Assembly (NCBI RefSeq): GCF_932274485.2
Contig: NC_065886.2
Location: 14,831,501 to 14,895,500 of the forward strand
Direction: 5' to 3'
Origin: Patella vulgata
Lineage: Eukaryota > Mollusca > Gastropoda > Patellidae
DNA length: 64,000 bases
This document shows positions 1 through 12,900 of this stretch, one piece after another. The position numbers and the translations under genes were made by a program. Numbering within the stretch: the first letter of the stretch is position 1; the number at the start of each line of letters is the position of its first letter. Below the pieces are notes generated by a model. That model was not told the DNA's origin. It did not search any database and saw nothing but the letters and a program-made list of their open reading frames with translations.

Positions 1-176
1 TTTTGTCATATAACTTGATTAAAGGGGGGAGGACGGCAAATTGCAGAATGAATTTGTCGTTATTTATACACAGCACATTATCTTTTACAACAATAAGTAT
101 TAATAATAACATTAATCATGTTAGGAATACAATATGTGTCTGGTTTGTTCTAGTCTTATTATTTTCTATTCTTCAG

Positions 177-936
177 ATCCAGACATTACTATACAACTTG
201 TTAAAAATGTACACCTCTTTATGTCATATCTACACAGAATTTTACGGAGAACTAAAAATGTCGAACCTTTTCATCAGCCAACAGCAAGATAATCTAGAGG
301 CTAATATTAGTCAAATCAAACATATCGTTGATGTGGAGACCATGAAGAAACCATCTGATCACGCTTTGATCAAATTACCCAATGATTATTATGTGTGTAA
401 CGCTCATCTCTTGTCACAACAAGGATCTTTTCAAGATAAAGTGAACGAGGCCACGATGGATTTTAAACATTACAATCCATATTCAAAGGTGGTTAATATA
501 TTCGCCAGGCGGGGAATGATTATAAAGAAAATTTCAGATGAGTTTTTCAACAAATTGTCCAACCTACAAATTCTACATTTAAGCAAATGTAAACTTTTAG
601 AAGTAATTCCCGATGGTCTATCCAAAAGTTTACAATTAAAGACACTTACGTTGGTAAATTTACCGAAAATAAAGTCATTGCCATCGGATATATTCATGTC
701 CCCTTCTCTCGAATACCTGGAAATATCACAAGTACCAGTTAAAATTATTCCATCAAAGTTTCTTGAAACGAGCAAATTGACAGTTTTGATATTGCGATCT
801 ATGGGTCTAACCAGTATACCAGATGAAATAGGCAACCTATCACAGTTGAATACACTGATATTAAACTATAACCCAATAACAGATTTACCCATGTCACTAG
901 GCAAGTTGCGAAACCTCACAGATCTAGATATTGATG
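177..936 (+). CDS. Roco gene exon 1: 5' UTR end and first LRR block
   Basis: A pyrimidine-rich acceptor (TTCTATTCTTCAG) ends at 176 and a donor GGTAAG starts at 937. The likely start is the ATG at 258 (context AAAATGT, MSNLFISQQQ); an in-frame ATG at 207 is an alternative, and the frame is open upstream, so coding from an earlier exon cannot be excluded. From about residue 75 to 226 the protein has degenerate repeats of the LxxLxLxxxxLxxLPxxL type (LQILHLSKC, LKTLTLVNL, LNTLILNYN, LTDLDIDG), with IP or LP turns typical of Roco LRRs. Bases 1-176 would then be intron or upstream sequence and hold nothing else I can identify. Confidence 0.85.
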
Positions 937-3900
937 GTAAGAATTAGACTTCACTTTAACAATATTTAAAATTCAGATCCTTTGATTGTTGGTGTATTAT
1001 ATTTCAAATGATGGTACGGGCAACGGGCCAATCGTACATTATTTACACTAGATGAAATATTGGATTCGCTGGACGATTTCATATAATTTGACAGCACTTT
1101 AATGGTCTCCAGAGAGTGTCTTTGAGGCAAGTGGTGTGTTTTTGATTCCCAGCTTGTACATCACAAGGAGTAGGGTCACCTGCCAACCTCATGGGTTAAG
1201 AGTCCTCCAATTTCTTGCTACTGACCCTACGTACAAGTGATTTATTGAAATGAAATTTAACCATATGTATGTGCCGAAATGACCTAGTTTGTGTTGAGCG
1301 AAGGTTAAACTCTCTCTTTCTCTTTCTCTTTCTCTCTCTCCCTCTCCCTCTCCCCCGTTCCCTCCCTACGTTGATGCCAATGTGTACAGAGGACCTCAGT
1401 TTTTTGTCCCATCCAAATGACTAGACAACTGTCCTTGCCAGGCCCTCCGTCCTGCACCACTAACAAGGGCAAGCCACGCTGGAGAGTCCTGATGAACGTT
1501 TTTGGCCAACACAGGGATCGAACCGGGGACCTAAAGGCTAATGAAGCAGCGTCCTATGCACTTAGCCACCGTGGCTCCTGTATATTTCCATGGCTGAAAT
1601 GAGAGAGTTGGTGCAGAAAAATAAGAAGCTAATTCCCATTTTATTTTCTTAACAATTTTAAACATTTTTTTTGTTTGTGTTGTAGGAATGTCGTTATTAG
1701 AATATGAAAGTGGTTTTAGTGCTGATGATTTGATGAAATGGTTTCATACCAAGGCTTCTTTTTATGTTGATTACCTAGGAGAGGAGGTATGTAGCACAAA
1801 TATTTTATTTTGATTACTTACCTAGGAGAGGAGGTATGTACCCCAGGTATTTTATATTGATTACTTAGGAGAGGAGGTATGTAACCCAAGTATTTTATAT
1901 TGATTACCTAGGAGAGGAGGTATATAACCCAAGTATTTTATATTGAATACCTGATAGAGGAGGTATGTACCCCAGGTATTTTATATTGATTACCCAGGAG
2001 AGGAGGTATGTAACCCAGGTATTTTATATTGATTACCCAGGAGAGGAGGTATATGACCCAAGTATTTTATATTGAATACCTGGGAGAGGAGGTATGTAAC
2101 CCAGGTATTTTATTTTGATTACCTTGTAGAAATGTCACTGATCATCATTTAAGGAATTTTGTATTCTTTGAAAACTACAACATTGTAAAATTGAATCTTT
2201 AAAGATGCGTTAAGATCAAGAGATAAATCTGCCTATTGCAGTTCTTTATTTAGTCCTTAAATGTTACATAAATTATTAACATGACAAGACCATATTCAAT
2301 TCTCTAGTTCATCAGATGACTCTGATTTAAAGTAGATTAGAATGGTTCAGCCATTTAATGGTTTAATTTAAAAATGGAGAAACGAGGCTAAGTCTCGAAT
2401 AACCAGTACCATGGTTATGATAATAAACAATCAATGCACACATCTTTTCAAAACTAAAAACAGTAATAACTATGCTCAGAATAAAGTAATTTGAATGAAA
2501 TTTTCAATATATTTATTTTGCATTATCTATATTTTTGAACTGTTCTAACAAGAACGACCAGCTCTTTATCTAAATCTTACATAATGCATCTTTAAAGAAA
2601 TATCAACCCACAAATGGTAAACTTCGATCAAGATTAGAAAATCTGAAACTGACTCTTATATTTTGTGCTGTAAAAATCACACAATAATCTTTGGGTCCTA
2701 ATTATCTCCGTAAATTCCTATTTCACAATACCACGCTTCTAAACTCAAAACAGAAAGTGTTTATAAAAGTTTATCTTGTAATTATTATAGGTTGTACAAA
2801 CTTTATTCGAGAAGTTTGATATCAATAATTCGGGAACTTTAGATGTGAATGAAGTGGCTAATCTGAATAATTATTTATTCTGGCAAGTACCAAGACTTGG
2901 TTCCAATAATATCAGTAAGTATATAATAATCTGAGGACAGGTTTTACAATTATAATGACACCATTTACTTCTCTATTCCGAGCATATTGATTATCACCAA
3001 AATGTGTAGTTAGAATAATGTTCTAACAAACTGAATGTTGTAGGGTTTAAATCCAAACATTCGTTTCTCAAGTCGCCTTGTTGAACTTTCATATGTTCAA
3101 TTCAATTCTTTATTCAATTCATCAGATAACATATGCATGATACAGTTACACACAAACAGTATATACATGATACAGTTACATCAAACAATATATACATGAT
3201 ACGGTTATACACAAACAATATATACAGTTACAGTTACATACAAACAATATTTTACAGTTATACAAACAATATATACATGATACGGTTATACAAATATTAT
3301 GTGACAACTAAATACAAAGACACAAAAGCAGTGTGATGGTTTTTGGGGTATTTAAATAAGTTGAATTAGATAATTAATAGCCATGATTAAAGAATAAATA
3401 TCTGAACATACTTCTACTTATTCTACAGAGTAAAGTTTTTAACAGATTTTAATTATGTTTTAAAGGCTCAATACCACTCTTGTTGTAACTGAATAATATG
3501 TCCCAATCTTTATTCTGGTCAACAAATTGTACTATTTTAGAATATTTCAATTAATTGATGATACAAATTTCATCTTAACACACCCTATTTAAAAATTTTG
3601 AAAAATTCAACGTAATGGTTTGAAACGTTTAACGTAAACCTTTTCAAATGAAACTTCGATTTAAAAATATTTTCGAACCCTCTGGACAAGTAAAATAGGA
3701 TGTAATGGATAATTTACACAACAGGTAGGACACTTAAACATCTAATACTTAGAATAAGGCTAATAATTATTTTCTGGAGCTTTCAAGCCAGCAAGAGTGT
3801 TATTGTCCCTTTAAGAATTGTTATTAGAATCAATATTACCATACTCATGTATATATATATACACACTTTACAATTCAATTCTTCACTACTTTCCATTAGG

Positions 3901-6900
3901 GGTGCCAGTGAATTCTGAGCCTTCTTGTAAAATCAGTTTCAGAAATATATCCTCTGACTGATACATGATTATAAATGTCATTCTACAGATTTATATTCCT
4001 GACAGATTTTCATCAAGTTTTAGCCAGTGTTATTTATGTACTGGTATATCTAATTTTGATTGGTTAACTGGCAATCAAATAGTGTGTAAGAAATTAAATC
4101 TAGATTGCACAGCTATAAATATGGAATATGGAATATCATGTACATTAAAATCTTGTTTCGGCCAGAAAGTGATAGATATTATAATTTTTTCAGGTTGCAC
4201 TAGATGACCTAATTAACATTGTGGGAATGAATCTTTAAATCAAGACTTTGATTCATTTCTTTTCAGATAATGAAGAATATGGAGGAATACCACCTTGTGT
4301 GTTTCTACTCATGAGTCTAGAACATTTGTCTTTAAAGAACCAGGCTATTACGGCTGTACCAGTGCATATGTGTCGTCTGACTAATCTCGCTAACCTTGAC
4401 CTTGCTAGTGACCCCCTGTTAGAAAGTTTACCAGGAGCTCTAGGTCATCTACCAAATATTAAATGTAAGTTTCCCTTGGAAGTGTTTTTAGGATTCATGG
4501 GATATTTGTAGAAGGATACCATCATATTGCAATAAACGCAAAAAAATCATAGCCATGGTGTGAATGTACTTCTACATTCTGATGACAGATGGTGACAGTA
4601 TAAAAGTTTGTGTTTTTAGTACCCCCCCCCCCCCCACCATGCCTCTGTTCGTCACTCTTTTAGGAACACAATATCTCTGCTTCTCATTAAGGTGTGGGTG
4701 TCTTGACAGAGGTTGATGATGAGCATTTGATTGGTCAATGCTTTGGGGTACACAATGACTTTTATTCTGATCAAGTAAGAGTGGTGGAACTTAGTGCATA
4801 GTTTCATTACCTTGTCTAAGTTTGATTATATGCATTTTCTGCTTAGGCTAAGTATACACATTTTTGATTGCTCAAAATTTTTCAAAAGATAAATGAGCAG
4901 TTAATAACAAAAATGTGTCATCTATTTATTTTGGAATTGTTGCTAGAGACATCAGCATCACTATTGGCTTGTCAGACTCTATATTACATGTAATGTATGT
5001 CCATATTGTACAAGACTCATATTCAAATTCTCTTCTGAAAATCTGTTAATTTGTTCACAAGTGGTCATTCAATCCTTTATCTAGAATTAGTTTAATTTCT
5101 TAATGCAAATTTCTTTCTGTTTTAGCCATCAATTTATTCCGATGTCCATCGTTGCGTACACCACCCAATGAAGTTGTACAGAGAGGTTTTGAATCTGTTC
5201 AGGCGTATTTAAAACGTTTGGCTGGTGGTTTTACGGAATGTAGACGAACAAAACTGATGTTGGTTGGATTAGGTGGTGCCGGTAAAACAAGGTGAGTTAC
5301 TCCACTTTGATTGGGTGGGTGGGGCATGAGTGGAGGGGCATGATGGAAAAGGGCAGGGGCCTACTGTACAGGGAGGATTAGAACTCTGGGTGATAGTTGG
5401 ATAAGGTGGTACTACACGGTGATAAACTTACTCCACTTCAGTAGAGTGGGTGGTGCATGAGGGTTGGGGGTGGGGGCATAACATCCAGGGAGGATGGGAA
5501 CCATGCTGGGTGTTAGTTAGATTAGGTGGTGCCGGTAAAACAAGGTGATATAGTTACTCCACTTCAATAGGGCAGTAGGGTATCCTGAGTGTCCCACCCA
5601 AATGTTTGGGCAGATCATTGGTACTTGTTGTCTATTCTAGATATCTTTATGAAACTCTGTATACCATCAGTTGTGCTTATTTTTAATTAGATATTTCTCA
5701 GATTTCCTTGTAGAAACATTTTGGTTTATAGGTTAAATTACAGGTAGCTGTTAATTAATTCTGTTATATAATTTGTTACAGTTTATTAAAAGCTATAATG
5801 AGTGTTAATAATAAAACAGTAGGAACTAAAGGTGAACAGATTACTGATGGTATAGATATACAACCCTGGACAATCAAGACTAAAGACAATATTGAAGTTA
5901 CATACAGTACATGGGATTTTGCTGGGCAAACTTTATACTATAATACGCATCAGGTATACATTTCTCTTGTAAATATTTATATGTAATAGTTGTGTAATTG
6001 TTAATTCCTATACAAAATTGAATACAAGAGGGTTGTGTGGTCGACTTGAGTGGCGTAGTGTGTACCTGAGATAAGGTCGGCAAGGATGAGCATCTATTCC
6101 TTCAGATAGGACAAAAAACGGAGGTCATCTATGTACATGTTGGCATGCACAGTTGGAATTCCAAATAAGATTAGACCCTAGCACAGCTGTCCTGTCAAAT
6201 ATTTACTCATAGCACATTATCTGGCATATGTAGGTATTCATTTGACCAAATGGAGCAGAAAAGTAGGATGTAAACCTCATTTCATTTTAGTTCATTCCAG
6301 AAAATGTTAAATTAATGAAGAATACATTTGTGCATTTTTCATTTTTATTGGATTGATAAGATAAACTATAGCAATAATTTCTCTATTTCCAGTTTTTCCT
6401 ATCTAAAAGAGCGATATATGTATTAGTATGGTCAACACGTCAAGGATTTGAACATGCTGGGTTAGATTTCTGGTTGAGTTCCATCTCCTGTCATGCTCCT
6501 AAAACACCAATATTTATAGTTGGATCTCATTGTGATCAGGTAAAGTAGAATCAAACATCCTCTGCCATTCAAACATCCTTGTGATCAGGTAAAGTAGAAT
6601 CAAACACCAAGTTTATAGTTTGATCTCATCGTGATTAGGTTAAGTAGAATCAAACAGCTCATTCACACACCTGATGGTAGGATAAAACATCTTTCTTAAC
6701 GAAACATTTTTACTTTCAACTGTCAAACATCCATTTTTTGATTGTGATCCCTTGGAAATTATTTGCACAGGATGATAAGATTTAGTCTCGAAGGGCCCCC
6801 ACACTCATTGTATACTTTAATTTGATGTGTCAAATACCCATCCTAAATATACCCATCCTTAGATATACCCATCCTTAGATTGTGATCCCTTTCGATTGTA

Positions 6901-9900
6901 GGGTCGGAAACCCATCCTTAGATGGTGATCCCTTCAAACATCCATCCTTAGATGGTGATCTTTTTAAATTCTAGGGTCAAATACCCATCCTTCAAATTGT
7001 AGGTGCAAACACCCATCCTGAAATTGTGATCCCTTTTGATTGTAGGGTCAAACACCCATCCTTAGATCTTTTTTAAATTGTAGGGTCAAATACCAATCCT
7101 TAGATTGTGATCCGTTCAAATTGTGGGTCGAACACCAATTTGTGCTCCCTTTAAATTATAGGATCAATCATTCATCCTTAGGTTGTGATCCTTGTATTGT
7201 TTATTGCAAGGTCAAACATCCATCTTTTATAGGCAGAAATTTTTTTTTATAGTTTTGAGCTCATTTTGTGCTATCTTACATTTATAAGATCATTGTATAA
7301 TGTTCTTATTAACTTATCTTTTCTTAAAGACCTATTTATAATTATTTAGGTGCCTAAAGCTGATATTGCTATGAATGAACTGAGGAAACTTTATCCACAG
7401 ATTATAGATTTCTATTTTGTTAGTTCTATAACAGGGACGGTAAGTTTAATATTATCAATGTATTCATTGTTTCTAATTTGAATGTTTAGTTCTTCAGCGA
7501 AAATAAGCCATTGTCAAGAGAATTGAAATTTAAAAACTGTTAAACCTGACTGATATTGTGAAAGGTTAAAAAATGGTTCATTTCTGTTCAATATCTATAA
7601 AGAAATGATAAATTGACAATTTGACAGCATTCATCAAACTTTATATATACAAACCAGCACCACTAGTGTAATGGGCATCTGTTTAATTTGATTGAATCCA
7701 AACCAAGAGATTATCTCAAACATTGTTAAATTAAATGTTGTCTGAAAAATGCATTTGACAAGCTATAATAATAGACATGAAATATAAATTAACATGAATG
7801 ATTAGGTTGTGTACAGGAGGAAATGTATATTATACATGAAGCATTGACAATTTGATATCCTGGGGAAGTGCTGGATTATTTCGATTTGTGTGCTTTTTTA
7901 GCACATTTTGTTAGTCATTTTATTTTTACAAATTTCAGAATATTAAACAACTAAAAGATGACATGTTACGAGTAACTCTGGAACAGAAAAATATGGGAGA
8001 AAAAATACCAAAAGTCTGGCTTAATTTGGAGAAGAAATTTTTAGAGTAAGATAATCTTAGTTGGTGATATCTCTTGTGACTTTCATGTCCAAATTTATTG
8101 CAAGATTCTAATTTATTTCTATAAATCTTTTGTATGATTTGAAAATCATTTTGACTGTTATTTTTCAGAGCTAGAAAGGATACAAGTATAATGGAATGGT
8201 CAAAAATAAGACAATATGGTATGGAGGAAGGAATCTACGATGAAAAAGATGTATGTTTTCTCTTTAAGTTTAACCCTTTCAATGCTAGACGTAAATCCAC
8301 TGCCTGTGCTAGATGACCTGGCGCCTGGTACGTTCGGGCATTTTTATGCGCGAACTCTTAGTTTTTTTTACTGGCATGCGCACAGGTACTATTTCTTTTT
8401 CTTTTAACAAGTACCCAAATCGGGGATTTCGTGCGGAGGTAGTTCAGAGGTAAACAGTCTGTGAAGTACAACACTTGCCACTGTACCTGTGTATCGCTAA
8501 TTATAAACCGAATGTGTGAAGACAGTTCATACATATCACTCAAAAATTTTTCAGTACAAACTCAGTTGATTCACGCTCGATTTGCTACTAAACAAACCCA
8601 TCGGTTTATTTTCTGAACAGTGTGACCCGAAGTGACCGTGGATTTATTGACCTTGTATGAAATAATCCATAGCTATATCCTTACACCGAGAGAAATTATC
8701 TAGTCTCGGTGAAAAGAACCATGGTCATCTGGTAGAAAATTACTTTTGTATTTTTTGGAACGGAAAACAGTGTTTTTAGAAGCAAACTAACCTGCCGCAC
8801 ATGAGGAAGTCATTATACTAATAATAAAAGGCGAGACGTCTTTTTGCGGCGCAGGCTTATCACTGAGTAGTAAACCGTCCACAAACAATAATATAGGAAG
8901 CCTAGTGACGAGTGTAGTAAGTAGACTATAGGTTTGAGTCGAGATTACTCGCTTTCAGTTTACTCTGTTTTTGCGATAACCAATTATGTGAGAAATACCA
9001 TACTGACATTCGGTTTTTAAAAGTTGTACGCGAACTAAATGTGTTTGTTAGATACTGACAGAGCAGCCCCGAGTCAAACAATCGCCGCCCGAGCTGTCTT
9101 CGTCAGCTAGTTTCACAATATCGTGCAATAGGTGTATTAATGTGATTTTTAGGTTTAACCCTGCAAACAATGCCAAAATAGTGTTTTCACTGCTTACAGA
9201 AAACTGAAATTTAAAAAAAAAAATTTTTATGAGGGTGACCCTCCCACACACTCCCTATCGAGCTGCTGCTCTGTCTGCGCAGCCTCATGCCTGGCACATA
9301 CTGTCAACATTGTATATTTTTCCGTTTCCGCCCTTCCCCCCCACAATATATATTTCACGGCTACGTTGCGACGGTACCAGCATACCCAGTTGTTGACACC
9401 CATTACATCACTCCTGTCTAACAAATCATAAAGCTGTGGTGTTACGGTGGCGGCATAGTATTTCACCGTAACACCACAGCCACTCTAACCATTCATAATA
9501 CATCTAACTATCCCTTTACAGCACTTCACTCCCTACACATTTCCCCTCGTCCTACTTTCCCAAACGTCAACAACACATCTCATACATCCAGTTCGCTGAT
9601 TAACCCTTGTACCACGTCTACTGGACCCTTTTTTGAGGAAAAATGTGGATTTAGAACTAAATGCCAAACAGTACTTATGGAAGCTTTTATGAAAATTCTT
9701 TTTGGTGTTTGGATGGGCATGATGTTGGACTAAGAGAAAAAAATAGAATTTTGGAAATTTGCATAATCATGTAGTCACGTGACGTCATGGCGGCCATTTT
9801 GGATTTTTCATTTCTCACTAAAGCTAACACGAAAACGAATTTTTCTCCATGAAATACTTATGGGATATTGTTTTTTTCTCTGGATTTTGATAAAGATATA

Positions 9901-12900
9901 TAAAATGAACAGAAATATCAATAGTAGCCATGAGCAATGCCACCACTAACACGCACACCACGTCTCCCGCTGCCATGACCACGTGCGGATTGCAATACCT
10001 TGATTTTACTTTCACTTTCATCAAGTCCCATATCATTATCACTATAGTCAGTCAATAGATCTACACGTTCGGGACTCAGGAATTGCATTATAATCAACAT
10101 CAGAATTATCGTCAGAATCTACTAGAGACATACTACATAGGGCTATTATGTTCACACTGGGCTTGTTCATCATGCACGGGAGACATAGCCATAGGCGGAA
10201 GATCGCGCAACACATCACGCACTTCATACTACCAATCACTGTCCTGGCTACTATTATTATCAACTAACTGGAAACGAATTATGTGTATCAGTTCCCGCCT
10301 CGAAATTGTCCACACTATCTTGGTCAGCGAAGATGCCATTCACGACTTCGCCGAGATTGCATCATCTACGTTGTCACTATGCACTCTGCCATTTTACGGT
10401 TTGCCGCTTTGAAACACGTGGAAATATGTTCTAGTGCATAGAAAATACAATAGATGGCATACTGAGTACCCGGTAATACCGGGTATGCGCATTGTAACGA
10501 CATTTTATTATACCCGGTACTACCGGGTAGACGCAATGAAAGGGTTAAATCAAACATATACAATACTGAGAAAAAATCCATCTCTTACCATTTTGCGTGT
10601 TGTATGTCATTGAGTCAACTTGTGTGGTTTCAATTCCCTGGTTGTACATGACAAGGAGTAGGGTTGCTTGTCCAACCTCAAGGGTTTTGTCCTGGTCCCC
10701 CGGATTCAGATGTCAGCTGTATATGAACAGGGACTGACAGTTACCATGATGATGTCACTTCCTTATGATTTAAATCAAAATGATTTGTATTTCAGGTTGT
10801 TCATTTTCATAGAATATCAGATGATAAAAAAGAATATCAGATGATAAAAAAGAATATCAGATAATGAATAGAATAAGGGATTAGATGATGAATAAAATAT
10901 TATTAGATGATGAATAAGATATTAAATGTTTCTATTTTGTTTTGGGTGATTCTTTTAGATTTCTGAATCATCATAAAAGTAGATTTGAGAGCATATGTTA
11001 AATCAATACCTAAATTATAGAAATATGACAATCACTGATTCATTTAATCAACCAATGGGTTGATTGTATTGCGAGTGTATTGAATATATATCCATTAATT
11101 TGTGTCATAATATTCATTAGTTCACTGTAACAATCCTATTGTATTGAGTATAAAAAATGTGTCCAGATATATATAGCCCATTAAATATCTGTCACATTAT
11201 TCATAATATTTATCATATCAATCCTGGCATTATTATTTTCAGATTAAGGAAGCCATTCAGTTTTTACATGAGTTAGGAACTGTACAGTATTTTGATAATG
11301 ATGTATTAAGAGATAGAGTGGTGATCAACCCCCAGTGGATTGTAAATGTTATGTCTTGTGTCGTATCCGTTAAAAACTCTCCCATTCAGGTAATTAATCT
11401 TCTAGAATCTTAGTTACATCACAGATAATATATAATTTATAATCATGGGGGGAGCCACAATGGCTCAGTGAGTAAGGTGCTAGCTTGCTAATTAGGAGGT
11501 CTCAGGTTCTCTTCCGGTGTTGGTGTGGTTTGCCTTTGTCAGTGTTGCAGGACCGAGGGACTGGCTAGGAACAGCATTTAGTTGTATGGATGGGACAAAA
11601 ATAAAAACATGGTCCTGTTTGTCTTAAATGTAAAAGAATCGTTATTAGTTGATGGAGTAGGTGGAAATGCTGCTGTCACTGGTTGGTTGAAATGAGTATA
11701 AAATTGATCTCATAATTTCCAGCTCCTCCAACAAACTCAGTGACTAACCAGATATTGTGAAAGTCTTCTACAGAGGGAATGTGATTTGATGTGATTTACA
11801 ATTTTAATTTTACAATTTTAATTTAAAAATTTTATTTACAATTTTAATTTCAATTTACAATTTTAATTTACAATTTTAATTTTAATTTTAATTTTAATTT
11901 ACAATTTTAATTTACAATTTTAATTTTAATTTACAATTTTAATTTATTTATTTATTTATTTATTTATAGACTAAAAGAGGAGAATTTCATCATTCTGACA
12001 TGAAGACAATATGGAATGAATATCCTACAAGTCTCCATCAATGGTTATTACAGTTAACAGAACAATTTGATCTGACCTTCCCTCTACCACATCAAGATAT
12101 TAATATAGTACCTTGTCTTCTTCCACATGAAGAACCTAAACAAGCTATTGAGGTAACTTTTTCATCTTTTAATAAACACAGATTAATGTTGGTAAACTTA
12201 AAGATGTATTATGTAAGAGTTAGATAAAAAGCTGGCTGTTCTTTGACTAATTTATAAATAGATAATGCAAAATGAATATTAACCGATTAAATGGCGCATG
12301 TGTTCCAATCCAATTAATATTGCAGCCATCTTGTGACCAAGATAGTTGAGTATTGACTTGTCAGGTAGATAAATGTCTAAATGATAATTTATGTAACATT
12401 TGAAGCCAGAAAAAGACTTCCAATAGACCAAAAATTAGCTCGGTTACGTAATACAACTCTCAGTTGAAAACTGAACAAAGGTTTTGTGTCCAGATTATTC
12501 TGTCATCCAATATCGCGACGATAAAAAGCCAAGTATATTAAAGTAGATAAGGTACAAATAATTCTATGTTTACCGTAGATGAATCTATGAATAAATAAAA
12601 AAATACGTCCAGGTAAAATATTCACCACTTTACTCCATTCTGACATATATTAAATCATATAAGCTAGCTGTCTGCCCCCTATAGGCATCTTCACATATTA
12701 ATAATGTATATAAGAAATTATATTTGTAGCCATACATATATACATTTGTGGTATAATAGATTTCCATGGCAATGACAATTATAGATAATAATAGGTAACA
12801 TACAACAATAGGTTATAAAGTATATAATACATAATGACATTAATTTACATAGTCTTCCTGTTATAATCTAACAATAATACAATACAGGAGTAATGAGTTG

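Noticed and set aside
470-835. 121-codon frame on the minus strand
   Set aside because: It is the antisense of the LRR exon, whose plus frame has clear LRR periodicity and correct splice phases.
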